In this document: piece by piece, positions 7,191-14,894 of the stretch
Numbering within the stretch: the first letter of the stretch is position 1
Layout: each line of letters opens with the position of its first letter
Assembly (NCBI GenBank): GCA_013698305.1
Contig: JACCVC010000307.1
Location: 1 to 16,783, forward strand
Direction of reading: 5' to 3'
DNA length: 16,783 nucleotides
Origin: Chloroflexia bacterium
GTDB lineage: Bacteria > Chloroflexota > Chloroflexia > Thermomicrobiales > UBA6265
The notes under the pieces: model-generated
What the model was told of the DNA's origin: nothing
What the model saw: only the letters and a program-made list of their open reading frames with translations
Databases searched by the model: none
Made by a program: the position numbers and the translations under genes

Positions 7191-8588
7191 ATGCCTCAGG
7201 AAACCGTTGATGTCATCGTGGTTGGCGCTGGCCAGGGCGGAGGTCCGTTGGCGAGCGCCTTCGCCAAGGCGGGACGCAAGACGATGCTGATCGAGCGCGC
7301 GCACGCCGGTGGTACCTGCGTCAACACGGGCTGCACGCCGACCAAGACCATGATCGCGTCCGGCAGGGTAGCGTATCTCGCCCAAAGAGCGGCGGACTAT
7401 GGCGTGCATGTCGGTGACATTTCTATTGATATGGAACGGGTGCGCAAACGCAAGCGCGATATGGTCGAGATGTTTCGCGAGGGCAGTGAATCCGGCATCA
7501 CGAGTACCGAGGGTCTGGAATATTTCGAAGGCGAGGCCCGGTTTGTCGATGACATGACGTTGGAAGTCGCGCTCAACGATGGAGGGAGCCGCACCGTCAC
7601 CGCCGGCACTATCGTGCTGAATGTCGGCGAACGACCACGAGAGTTGGGCATCGACATTCCTGCAGGTGTTACCGTGCTGGATTCTACCAGCGTGATGGAG
7701 CTTGCTGAGGCGCCGGATCATCTGGTTGTGGTCGGCGGTGGCGTGATCGGGGTCGAGTTCGCGCAACTGTTTCGGCGGCTGGGGTCGGGGGTAACGATCC
7801 TGCAGCGAGGCGGCAAGCTGCTTGCTCGCGAAGATCCCGAAATTTCCGATGCAGTGGCTACGATCCTGACGGAAGATGGCATCACGATTGAGTTCGATGC
7901 CTCTGTAGTAGCGCTGTCGCGAAGCGGGTCTGGCGTCGATGTGGCCGTTGAGCGGAAAGACGGGTTCTCGTTCACGGTCAAGGGATCGGACATCCTCGCG
8001 GCGGCGGGGAGGACTCCCAACACCGACTCGCTCAATCTTGCGGCGACGGGTCTGAAAACAGACGAACGCGGTTACCTGGAGACCGATGACCGATTGCAGA
8101 CGGATGTCGCTGGCATCTTCGCCATCGGGGATATCAGGCCGGGTCCCAAGTTCACGCACATCTCCTATGATGACTACCGCATCATCCAGGCGAACCTGAT
8201 TGAGGACGGCAATCGGTCGGTTAACGACCGCCCGGTTCCGTACACCGTGTTCATGGATCCTCAACTCGGGCGCGTGGGCATGTCGGAGCAGGAGGCGAAG
8301 GAGCAGGGAGTGCCGTTCCGGGTGGCCGAGATACAGATGTCCTCGGTTGCGCGGGCGCTGGAGACCGACGAGACGCGCGGGATGATGAAGGCGATCGTGC
8401 ATGCCGAGACCAGGATGATCCTCGGCGCCGCGGTGCTCGGCATCGAGGGCGGCGAGGTGATGTCGATGATCCAGATCGCGATGATGGGAGACTTGCCATA
8501 TACGAGATTACGTGAGGGTGTATTCGCGCATCCGAACCTCTCAGAAGCGCTCAACTCGCTGTTCGGCTCCTTCCGGGAAGAAACGTAG
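7191..8588 (+). CDS. Mercuric-reductase-like pyridine nucleotide-disulfide oxidoreductase (FAD)
   Basis: A 465-residue class I flavoprotein disulfide reductase. FAD-binding VGAGQGGGPL lies near residues 11-20. The redox pair C43-x4-C48 sits in GGTCVNTGCTPTK. The NAD(P)H-binding motif is VVVGGGVIGVEFAQL. The second FAD motif is FAIGDIRPG. The C-terminal dimerisation domain carries the catalytic His-Glu pair in AHPNLSEAL (H447, E452). The sequence resembles proteins annotated as mercuric reductase, but it has no N-terminal metal-binding domain and no C-terminal Cys pair, and no mer genes are near, so mercury reduction is doubtful. A generic thiol/disulfide or quinone/hypohalous-stress reductase is as likely. 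ATG 7191 is chosen over GTG 7176 because CAGGAG lies 5 nt before it. Confidence 0.87.
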   Translation: MPQETVDVIVVGAGQGGGPLASAFAKAGRKTMLIERAHAGGTCVNTGCTPTKTMIASGRVAYLAQRAADYGVHVGDISIDMERVRKRKRDMVEMFREGSESGITSTEGLEYFEGEARFVDDMTLEVALNDGGSRTVTAGTIVLNVGERPRELGIDIPAGVTVLDSTSVMELAEAPDHLVVVGGGVIGVEFAQLFRRLGSGVTILQRGGKLLAREDPEISDAVATILTEDGITIEFDASVVALSRSGSGVDVAVERKDGFSFTVKGSDILAAAGRTPNTDSLNLAATGLKTDERGYLETDDRLQTDVAGIFAIGDIRPGPKFTHISYDDYRIIQANLIEDGNRSVNDRPVPYTVFMDPQLGRVGMSEQEAKEQGVPFRVAEIQMSSVARALETDETRGMMKAIVHAETRMILGAAVLGIEGGEVMSMIQIAMMGDLPYTRLREGVFAHPNLSEALNSLFGSFREET

Positions 8589-8589
8589 G

Positions 8590-8606
8590 GCCGACCCCGT
8601 GTCGGC
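8590..8606 (+). terminator. Hairpin GCCGAC-cccgt-GTCGGC directly after the flavoprotein stop
   Basis: A perfect 6-bp stem with a 5-nt loop starts two bases after the TAG. It shares the GTAGG...GAC-CC...GTGTC... layout of the other gene-end hairpins in the window. No T run follows, so if it ends transcription it does so weakly or with a factor. It may instead be a member of the dispersed palindrome family. Confidence 0.4.
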
Positions 8607-8707
8607 GTTGTGGGCACACGTCGTGTCGATCAGGTTTCGGCCCGCATTCATGCGATACCATGCCGTGAGGATTTGATCTTGACACCACATCAGCGGGAGG
8701 TATCGAA

Positions 8708-10138
8708 ATGCGGACGTTGATCGAGGCGGGGCATATCATCGCGTATCAGCATGGTGGGCACCGACATCTGCGCGGCGGCGTGATCGTGGTTGAGGGCAGC
8801 GAGATTGTCCACGTTGGCCGGTCCTTCGACGGGACGGTCGATGAGACCATCGACGCCAAGGGGATGGTGGTCACTCCGGGGTTCATCAATACCCACGCCC
8901 ACCTGTATGAATCGCCGCTGGACAAGTCGTTCGTGGAAGACAAGGGTCCGAGGCAGTTTTATGGCTCCGGCCTGTTCGAATATCTGCCAGCGCGGAGCGC
9001 CGCTGGTACCCCCGACACGGCCCGAGCCTGCATCGCCTTCTCGATGGCGGAGCTGATTCGCAGCGGCACCACGACCGTGATGGAGCTCGGCTCCTATGGC
9101 CATGACGTCGTGGGCCTCGCCACGCAGGCCGGTCTTCGCGCCTACGTTGGTCAGGGATACCGGGATGGTCGCTGGTTCACGTCCGATGGCAAGCGCGCCC
9201 AGTGGGCGTGGGACCGCGAGGCCGGCCAGAAGGCGTTCCGGACGGCGGTCGAGTTCATCGACGAGGTGAACGGCAAGGCAAATGACCGGATTCGCGGCTT
9301 TCTGACGCCGATGCAGATCGACACCTGCTCGGAGGAATTACTGCGAAAGAGCCGGCAACAGGCGACCGAGATGGGTGTGCCGATGGCGCTGCACGCGTCG
9401 CAATCCGTCGTCGAGTTCAACGAGATGACCCGGCGGCACGGCCTGACGCCGATCGAATGGCTGCAAGAGATCGATTTTCTCGGTCCGGACGTTATCCTGG
9501 GGCACGCGATCATCCTCGGCGGTGGCTCCTGGGCCAATTACCCGGCGGACGACATCGCCATCCTCGCGGACACCGGCGCGAATGTCGCTCACGCCGTGTG
9601 GGTGTTTGCGCGGCGCGGCATCGCGATGGAGAGCTTCTCCCGCTATCAGGACCGCGGCGTCAACATGACGCTGGCGACCGACACCTGTCCACAGTCGATG
9701 CTGGAGGCGCTGCGTTGGACGGCGGTGGTCAGCAAGGTCGTCGACCGCCAGACTGAGCAGGCGACGGCGTCGGACGTGTTCGACGCGGCCACGCTTGGCG
9801 GCGCGAAGGCGCTAGGACGGGACGATCTCGGGCGGATCGCGCCGGGAGCGAAGGCCGACCTGCTGTTCTGGGCGGGGCAAAGCCTGTGGATGACGCCGTT
9901 GCGTGATCCGGTGCGCAATCTGGTGTACAACGCCCAGGCCGAGGACCTGCACCATGTGATGATTGACGGCGAGATGGTCATGCGGGATCGAACGCTGGCA
10001 AACATCGACGAGGCAGCAGTCGCCGCCGATCTGCAACGCGCCGGCGAAGAGATGTGGTCGCGTCTGTCCGACGGCGACTGGAAGTCGAGATCGGTGGACG
10101 AGTTGTCGCCCAACGCCTACCGACCGTTCGAGGGTTGA
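8708..10138 (+). CDS. Amidohydrolase-superfamily metal-dependent deaminase/chlorohydrolase-like protein
   Basis: A 476-residue protein of the subtype III amidohydrolases (TrzN/AtzA, guanine- and S-adenosylhomocysteine-deaminase relatives). Metal ligands are visible: H63 and H65 in PGFINTHAHL, H229 in MALHAS, H266 in ILGHAIIL, and D325 in LATDTCPQ. The flanking composite beta domain includes VVVEGSEIVHVG at the N-terminus and the C-terminal GRIAPGAKADLLFW. E236 (SVVEF) is near the usual catalytic Glu. The GAKADLLF signature and the N-terminal PGFIN are typical. Known members hydrolyse amidine, C-N or C-Cl bonds on purines, triazines or cytosine-like rings; the substrate here cannot be determined. 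The ATG follows GGGAGG. The mutS-like gene starts 6 nt after its stop, so the two are probably co-transcribed. Confidence 0.87.
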   Translation: MRTLIEAGHIIAYQHGGHRHLRGGVIVVEGSEIVHVGRSFDGTVDETIDAKGMVVTPGFINTHAHLYESPLDKSFVEDKGPRQFYGSGLFEYLPARSAAGTPDTARACIAFSMAELIRSGTTTVMELGSYGHDVVGLATQAGLRAYVGQGYRDGRWFTSDGKRAQWAWDREAGQKAFRTAVEFIDEVNGKANDRIRGFLTPMQIDTCSEELLRKSRQQATEMGVPMALHASQSVVEFNEMTRRHGLTPIEWLQEIDFLGPDVILGHAIILGGGSWANYPADDIAILADTGANVAHAVWVFARRGIAMESFSRYQDRGVNMTLATDTCPQSMLEALRWTAVVSKVVDRQTEQATASDVFDAATLGGAKALGRDDLGRIAPGAKADLLFWAGQSLWMTPLRDPVRNLVYNAQAEDLHHVMIDGEMVMRDRTLANIDEAAVAADLQRAGEEMWSRLSDGDWKSRSVDELSPNAYRPFEG

Positions 10139-10144
10139 TCGTGG

Positions 10145-11977
10145 TTGATTGAAGTGGAACCAGCAGCGGAGCGGTATCAGAAGCGCATCGACGTATTCGC
10201 CTCTGAGCATGGTGAGGCGCAGCAGCGCTGGAGCCTGCTGGCGAACGTGCGGCTGGCGCTGTTCGCGGTGCTGGCTGCGTTGGTGTGGCAGTGGATCGCG
10301 GCGGAATCGGCGATTGCCAGATTCGTAGCCCTGGCGGTCGGAGCGGCGTTGATCCCGACGCTCGTCGCCCACCGCAGGCTCCGGTGGCGGCGCGACGACC
10401 TGGCAGGGATGATCACGATCAACGAGCACGCCCGCGATCGGGCGACCCTGGCGTGGGAGAGCGATATCCCGCGACCCCCCATCGCCGCGCCCGATCGCGA
10501 GCACCCTTACGCCCGCGATCTCAACGTGATCGGCGGGGCATCGTTGCTCCGACGCATCGGCACTCCGGTGACGGTGGCGGGCTGGCGGGCGCTGCAACAC
10601 TGGCTGCTTGAGCCAGCGGACGTGGCGGTGATCCGCGAGCGGCAGGAGGCGGTGACGGAGCTGGGTGATCAGGTCGATCTGCGGCAACGCGTGGAGCGGG
10701 CGAGGTTGTCCGGGTCGCTGGATCCGGCGTCCCTGGATGACATGCTGCTCTGGGCGGAATCGAAGCGGCTGTTGCCACGGATGCCGTGGATCGTCGCGCT
10801 GGCGTGGATCGGTCCGTTGGCGTTGGCTGCCACGATCCTCGCGCAGTGGGCGGGCTGGACGCCGTGGCCGCTGTGGACGTTTGCCCTGGCCTTCAACCTG
10901 ATCGTCTCCCAGGTGATCGGCGGCGCGCTGGTCGGGGAGGTGAGCCAGGTCGGATCGGTCGCCAACGCGCTGGATGGATACCGGAAGATCGTCACGCAAC
11001 TGGCGGGGCACCGCCCTTCGTCATCGCTGTTGCAGCGCATTCACGACTCCCTGTTCGGCGCGTCCGATGGCGCGGCGTCCCGGATCCGGCAGCTCGCGCG
11101 GGTGACGTCGTTCATCATGCCGCGCGGCTCGCTGCTCTATGTGCCGTTGCAGATGGCGTTCGCCTGGGACATTCACATCGCGGCGGCGCTCGACCGGTGG
11201 AAGGACGCGTCGGGTCGCGATCTGCGGCACTGGCTGGACGACATCGGGGAGTGGGAGGCGATCGCGGCGCTGTCGGTGCTGCGTTGGGACCATCCGGACT
11301 GGTCGATGCCCGATGTTGATGGAGATCACACTCGCTTCGGCGCTGAACATCTGAAACACCCCCTGCTGTCGGACGATATCGCGGTCGGCAACGATGTCAC
11401 GGTCGGTCCGGCGGGGACGTTCCTGTTCGTGACCGGCAGCAACATGTCCGGCAAGAGCACGTTGCTACGGGCGGTGGGAGCGAACGTGGTGCTGGCCCAG
11501 GCAGGCGCGCCGGTGGCCGCGGCGTCGATGTCGATGCCGCCAGTAGAGATCGCGACGACGATGCGGGTCGAGGACTCACTGGCGCACGGGGTTTCGTTCT
11601 TCCTGGCAGAGTTGCAACGGCTCAAGCAGGTCGTCGACGCCGCGGATGCGGTAACGGAGCGACCGGTACTGTACCTGCTTGATGAGATCTTGCAGGGAAC
11701 CAACACGGCGGAACGGCAGATCGCATCGCGGCGGGTGCTGCGCCACCTCACCACTACCTCTGCGCTCGGGGCGGTGTCGTCGCACGATCTCACGCTGATT
11801 GGGGACAGCTCTCTGGCGGCGTCGGCGGCACCGGCGCATTTCAGCGAGCAGTTCGACGAGCGCGAAGGCGTGGCGGGAATGACGTTCGACTACCAGTTGC
11901 GTCCCGGACTGGCGACCTCCACGAATGCGTTGGCGTTGATGGAGCTGCTTGGATTCCCAGAGAATGACCGCGATTGA
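10145..11977 (+). CDS. Membrane-attached MutS-like ATPase
   Basis: A 610-residue protein. The C-terminal half is a MutS domain V ATPase: HPLL at 405-408, Walker A GSNMSGKST (431-439), VEDSLAHGVSFFLAELQRLK, Walker B LYLLDEILQGTNT (about 509-521), and the ASRRVL and SSHD motifs. The N-terminal half lacks the mismatch-recognition domain I and instead has two hydrophobic pairs, about 34-53/57-75 and 216-234/243-264, likely membrane helices, with a helical lever region after them. It is therefore neither MutS1 nor MutS2 (there is no Smr domain at the end). Related proteins in Bacteroidota and Chloroflexota are annotated as mismatch repair, but their role is unknown. TTG 10145 has GAGGG 10 nt upstream; GTG 10154 is the alternative. 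It probably forms an operon with the amidohydrolase. Confidence 0.85.
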   Translation: MIEVEPAAERYQKRIDVFASEHGEAQQRWSLLANVRLALFAVLAALVWQWIAAESAIARFVALAVGAALIPTLVAHRRLRWRRDDLAGMITINEHARDRATLAWESDIPRPPIAAPDREHPYARDLNVIGGASLLRRIGTPVTVAGWRALQHWLLEPADVAVIRERQEAVTELGDQVDLRQRVERARLSGSLDPASLDDMLLWAESKRLLPRMPWIVALAWIGPLALAATILAQWAGWTPWPLWTFALAFNLIVSQVIGGALVGEVSQVGSVANALDGYRKIVTQLAGHRPSSSLLQRIHDSLFGASDGAASRIRQLARVTSFIMPRGSLLYVPLQMAFAWDIHIAAALDRWKDASGRDLRHWLDDIGEWEAIAALSVLRWDHPDWSMPDVDGDHTRFGAEHLKHPLLSDDIAVGNDVTVGPAGTFLFVTGSNMSGKSTLLRAVGANVVLAQAGAPVAAASMSMPPVEIATTMRVEDSLAHGVSFFLAELQRLKQVVDAADAVTERPVLYLLDEILQGTNTAERQIASRRVLRHLTTTSALGAVSSHDLTLIGDSSLAASAAPAHFSEQFDEREGVAGMTFDYQLRPGLATSTNALALMELLGFPENDRD

Positions 11978-12003
11978 ATACAGGTTCTTTGAACAAAAGC
12001 TGC

Positions 12004-12147
12004 GTCATGCTGAGCGAATGCGAAGCACCCCCCGGCGCAGCGAAGCGATAGCCGTTGCGCGAAGCGCAAAATACAGGCTCGTGCATCAATGCGGCAGCAA
12101 GCTGCCGAGCGCTTCGCGCGGAGGTTCTTCGCTCTGCTCAGGATGAC
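12004..12147. repeat. 144-bp structured repeat with imperfect terminal inverted repeats (MITE/REP-like)
   Basis: The left end GTCATGCTGAGCGAATGCGA and the reverse complement of the right end GTCATCCTGAGCAGAGCGA match with one substitution, a small indel and few changes. Inside are a perfect 11-bp inverted pair GCGCGAAGCGC (12057-12067) / GCGCTTCGCGC (12109-12119), a TTGCGC-gaa-GCGCAA hairpin (12055-12069) and a CGGCAGC/GCTGCCG hairpin (12092-12107). The TCAT.CTGAGCGAAGCGAAG style is, from memory, a widespread dispersed repeat in Chloroflexota and some other phyla. It has no coding capacity. It lies between convergent genes, 26 nt after the mutS-like stop, and may serve as a two-way terminator. 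Confidence 0.7.
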
Positions 12148-12180
12148 GGGTTGTTGTTGACGTGTGTGGTAGTGTCGCGC

Positions 12181-12411
12181 CTAAACCACCGGGTCGAGGA
12201 GGTCGTTCTCGAACTGACCGGTGATGGCGAGGATACCGACGACGATCAGGATCGCGAGGATCAGCACGCCCAGCAACACCACCAGGTTGATGACGTTGGC
12301 GAAGCCTTCGCCGCCCATCGACTCCCGCTCTTCATCGTTGTCGGACGCGTCGATGGAGTTGAGCCGCATCTGCGCGACCAGCACCACCAGCATCAGCATG
12401 CGAATGATCAT
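12181..12411 (-). CDS. Small membrane protein of unknown function
   Basis: A 76-residue protein from an ATG at 12411 with GAGAGA about 5 nt upstream. The first 15 residues are hydrophobic (MIIRMLMLVVLVAQM), then comes a charged stretch rich in Asp, Glu and Arg (IDASDNDEERESMGGE), then a strong transmembrane helix at about 40-67 (VINLVVLLGVLILAILIVVG and following), and an acidic tail (FENDLLDPVV). The frame is also open further upstream, but that part is out of character and overlaps YggT on another frame. An ATG at M32 would give a 45-residue single-helix protein. It lies 116 nt downstream of yggT on the same strand and may share its transcript. No family was recognised. Confidence 0.5.
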   Translation of the reverse strand: MIIRMLMLVVLVAQMRLNSIDASDNDEERESMGGEGFANVINLVVLLGVLILAILIVVGILAITGQFENDLLDPVV

Positions 12412-12527
12412 TGTCTCTCTCCCGCGGGCAGACAGGCGGTCCGCCAATATGAATGCTGCTGAGATTGTGCGCGACTGCGGCGTGTTCTGACAAGCGCGGC
12501 GCGGCGCTGTTGCCAAACTGATGAGTA

Positions 12528-12785
12528 TCAGCCAACCGCCGAGGCTACCAGGGTCCGCAGGATCATCAGCAGGATCAACGTGACGAACACCGACAGGTCG
12601 AGCATGCCGAAGTTCGGCATCACCTGCCGGACCGGCGCGATGATCGGCTCGGTGATGTCGTAGAGAATCTTTCCGATCCGTGAGCTGAAGCCCGGATCGA
12701 ACCACGAAAAGATCGCCCGGGCGAAGATCAGCAGGCTGAGGAAGTTCAGTACGGAGATAAGCAAACCGGCGATTTCAACGCCCAT
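12528..12785 (-). CDS. YggT-family integral membrane protein
   Basis: An 85-residue protein with two transmembrane helices (about 5-25 and 62-83) linked by the conserved YggT segment: RAIFSWFDPG, LYDITEPIIAPVRQVMPNFGMLDLS. The TEPI, P(V/I)R and G..D.S positions are the family signature. YggT proteins are small inner-membrane proteins, linked in different bacteria to cell division, osmotic stress and plastid/cyanobacterial CCB3; the exact role is unsettled. The ATG is preceded by AAAGGA about 9 nt upstream. It is not next to the usual yggS/sepF/proC partners here. Confidence 0.88.
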   Translation of the reverse strand: MGVEIAGLLISVLNFLSLLIFARAIFSWFDPGFSSRIGKILYDITEPIIAPVRQVMPNFGMLDLSVFVTLILLMILRTLVASAVG

Positions 12786-12855
12786 GGAGCACGGTCCTTT
12801 ATGACGAGTTCAGGTTCTGGCGACCAAGCCGAAAGCATTCAGCCGGGTTTTGCCA

Positions 12856-12861
12856 AGTATA
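12856..12861 (-). promoter_or_regulatory. -10 hexamer TATACT for yggT
   Basis: On the minus strand TATACT lies about 70 nt before the yggT ATG and just after the LLM-gene stop, giving a leader of about 64 nt. The hexamer is the same as the one before the Uma2 gene. No clear -35 was found, so it is a candidate only. Confidence 0.3.
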
Positions 12862-12872
12862 CCGATGAATCC

Positions 12873-13748
12873 CTACGACGATCTGAGACCCGGCAGGATT
12901 TCCCGAGCCACCTCCCCCACGATGTCGAGCCGATCCGGCGGGGGTGGCTGAAAGATGAACTCCTGGACCCCGGCGTCGGTGAATCGCCCGACGAAATCGG
13001 CAAAGGCATCGGTTGAGTCCCACGGCTGCTCCTCCGGCATCTGGGCGACCACGTAGAGCATGGATCGCTTGATCGCACACGGGTCCCGGTCGTTCCGGAT
13101 ACACGCCTCGTCCATCCGCTGGTTTCGCTCGCGCATCTCTTCCGGCGTGCCACGGCTGTTCCAGGTGTCGGCGTAGCGGGAGACGAGGTCGATCATTCGC
13201 GGACCGTGGGCGCCGAGCATCAGCGGCATTCTTGGCTTCTGCACCGGGGCCGGACGATTGTATGCGGATCGCAGGGTGTAGTACTCGCCCTCGAAGGTAG
13301 TCTGGTCGCCGCTGAGGTAGCGATCCAGCAGGTCGATTGCCTCAGCGTAGCGCTCTACCAGTTCGCCGGTTTTCGGAAAGTCGAGACCGAACATCTCGTG
13401 TTCATCGGCGAACCAGCCCGCGCCGACCCCCAGTTCCATCCGACCGTTGCTGATGTGGTCGATCGTCACCGCCTGCTTGGCGAGCAGGGCAGGATGCCGG
13501 AAGGTGTTGCTGCTGACCAGCACGCCGAGCCGGGCTTTCGTCGTTTTGGTGGCCAGTGCCGCCAGCAGTGTCCACGCCTCGAACATCGGCCCATCCGGCC
13601 TGGCCGTGGGGACGAAGTGATCCGGTAGCCACAAACTGTCCCACCCAAGGTCCTCGAACCATGCCCAGCGCTCGAGCATTTCCTGCCAGGTCCAGGTCTG
13701 GATGGTCTGGATGCCGAACGAGCGCTGGGTTATCGCCGGTGGGGTCAT
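12873..13748 (-). CDS. LLM-class (luciferase-like, probably F420-dependent) oxidoreductase, copy 2
   Basis: A 291-residue TIM-barrel protein of the bacterial luciferase-like family. Characteristic stretches are LGWDSLWLPDHFVPTA (about 34-49), ARLGVLVSSNTFRHPALLAKQ (72-92), GRMELGVGAGWFADEHEMFG (about 102-121), and PLMLGAHGPRM with a YADTWN motif. The VGAGW and RHPALLAK signatures fit the F420/FMN-binding members. The substrate is not readable. Its ATG overlaps the stop of the upstream paralogue by 4 nt (ATGA), so the two are translationally coupled; no strong Shine-Dalgarno of its own is seen. The two proteins align without gaps over the first 130 residues. The pair may form a heterodimer or act on related substrates. 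Confidence 0.85.
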   Translation of the reverse strand: MTPPAITQRSFGIQTIQTWTWQEMLERWAWFEDLGWDSLWLPDHFVPTARPDGPMFEAWTLLAALATKTTKARLGVLVSSNTFRHPALLAKQAVTIDHISNGRMELGVGAGWFADEHEMFGLDFPKTGELVERYAEAIDLLDRYLSGDQTTFEGEYYTLRSAYNRPAPVQKPRMPLMLGAHGPRMIDLVSRYADTWNSRGTPEEMRERNQRMDEACIRNDRDPCAIKRSMLYVVAQMPEEQPWDSTDAFADFVGRFTDAGVQEFIFQPPPPDRLDIVGEVAREILPGLRSS

Positions 13749-14647
13749 GATGTGGTGGTCCTTCCGGTCGCGGGGTCGTGTCGAAGTGTCGGCAGTATAT
13801 CCGAGGCGATGCGTTCCACGATCCCAAATCGTTCAAGTGGCGGTGGTTGCAGCACGAACTCCTGCATTCCCGCCTCGGCGTACTGCCCGATGTAGTCGGT
13901 GAACGCGTCAATCGATTGCCAGGGGTCGTCCTCCGGCGATTGCCTTACCCCGTAGAACATGGACCGTTTAACCGATGCCGGATCGCGACCGATCTCCTCG
14001 CAGAACGCGGTGAGTTGGTCGTTGCGATGGCGCAGCTCCTCCGGTGGGGCGAACGAGTTCCAGGTGTCTGCATACCTGGCGACCAGTTTGAGCATCCGGG
14101 GACCATGCGCGCCCATCACCAGTGGCGGTCGGGGTCGCTGCACGGGTGGGGGCCGGTTGAACGCGCCGCTGAGTTGATAATGCTCGCCGTCAAATGACGA
14201 CTCGTCGTTGCAAAGATAGGTGTCGATCAACTCAATGGCCTCTGCATACCGGTCGACCAGCGTGCGGGTTTCAGGGAAGTCGAGCCCGAAGGTGTCGTGT
14301 TCTTCGACAAACCAGCCCGCGCCGATACCGAGCTCGAGTCGCCCGCCGGATTGGTGGTCGACCGTGACCGCCTGTTTCGCCAACAGCGCCGGATGCCGGA
14401 AGGTGTTGCTGCTGACCAGGATGCCGATCCGCGCTCGCTTCGTCACGACCGCGAGACCCGCGAGCGCAGTCCAGGCTTCAAACATAGGTCGGTCGCGTCC
14501 CGCTGTTGGGTAGAAATGATCCGGCAGCCAGAGGCTGTCGAAGCCCAGTTCCTCGAACCACTGCCATTGGCGCATCAGCTCCGGCCAGGGCATGGTCTGG
14601 ATGGTATGAATGCCGAACAGGCGAGTACCGTTTGTGCTCTCGACCAT
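13745..14647 (-). CDS. LLM-class (luciferase-like, probably F420-dependent) oxidoreductase, copy 1
   Basis: A 300-residue paralogue of the downstream gene, roughly two thirds identical to it by eye over the first 130 residues and with the same signatures: LGFDSLWLPDHFYPTA, ARIGILVSSNTFRHPALLAK, LELGIGAGWFVEEHDTFGLD, MGAHGPRM, and ARYADTWN. It is first in the operon. The ATG at 14647 has GGAGG 6 nt upstream and is chosen over a TTG-like extension to 14782, whose 45 extra residues do not look like protein of this family. A weak TTGGCA - 17 nt - GACACT promoter lies upstream on the minus strand. The gene is divergent from ilvD across about 250 nt. Confidence 0.87.
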   Translation of the reverse strand: MVESTNGTRLFGIHTIQTMPWPELMRQWQWFEELGFDSLWLPDHFYPTAGRDRPMFEAWTALAGLAVVTKRARIGILVSSNTFRHPALLAKQAVTVDHQSGGRLELGIGAGWFVEEHDTFGLDFPETRTLVDRYAEAIELIDTYLCNDESSFDGEHYQLSGAFNRPPPVQRPRPPLVMGAHGPRMLKLVARYADTWNSFAPPEELRHRNDQLTAFCEEIGRDPASVKRSMFYGVRQSPEDDPWQSIDAFTDYIGQYAEAGMQEFVLQPPPLERFGIVERIASDILPTLRHDPATGRTTTS

Positions 14648-14894
14648 GAGTTCCTCCGTGTGACGGGACGGTGGTGACGTGTTGCATGATGACGCAGTGT
14701 CGCCGGGATCGACGGTCTTGCCAAGATGGTTGCCACGGGTGACACTTGACTGGCGATAGACGACATCGGAGTCGAGGTTCAATCGCGTCGGGCCGGGCTT
14801 TCGGCAGAGGCGTTGACTACCTCTCTTCCTAATGGATCATCCGGGCTGGCACGGGGTCGGCCCGACCTGGAACGCACCCCCATGGAGGAATAGC

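Noticed and set aside
6912..8402. A 496-codon open frame on the minus strand
   Set aside because: It lies opposite the flavoprotein gene, is rich in Arg and His, and has no family features; the opposite strand has clear motifs and a Shine-Dalgarno.
8679..8701. TTGACA box upstream of the amidohydrolase as a -35
   Set aside because: A matching -10 would fall on the Shine-Dalgarno and start codon, and the hexamer there (ATCGAA) is poor.
9812..11011. A 399-codon open frame on the minus strand
   Set aside because: It is the shadow of the amidohydrolase and MutS-like genes in high-GC DNA, Arg/Gln/Pro-rich and without recognisable domains.
12412..12705. Upstream extension of the small membrane protein frame
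   Set aside because: The extra 98 residues overlap yggT in another frame and look like shadow coding; the ATG at 12411 has a Shine-Dalgarno-like sequence.
14648..14894. T-box or leader-peptide attenuator before ilvD
   Set aside because: A GGCTGGCACGG stretch faintly recalls a T-box, but the conserved T-box sequence, stem I and a terminator/antiterminator pair are not present.
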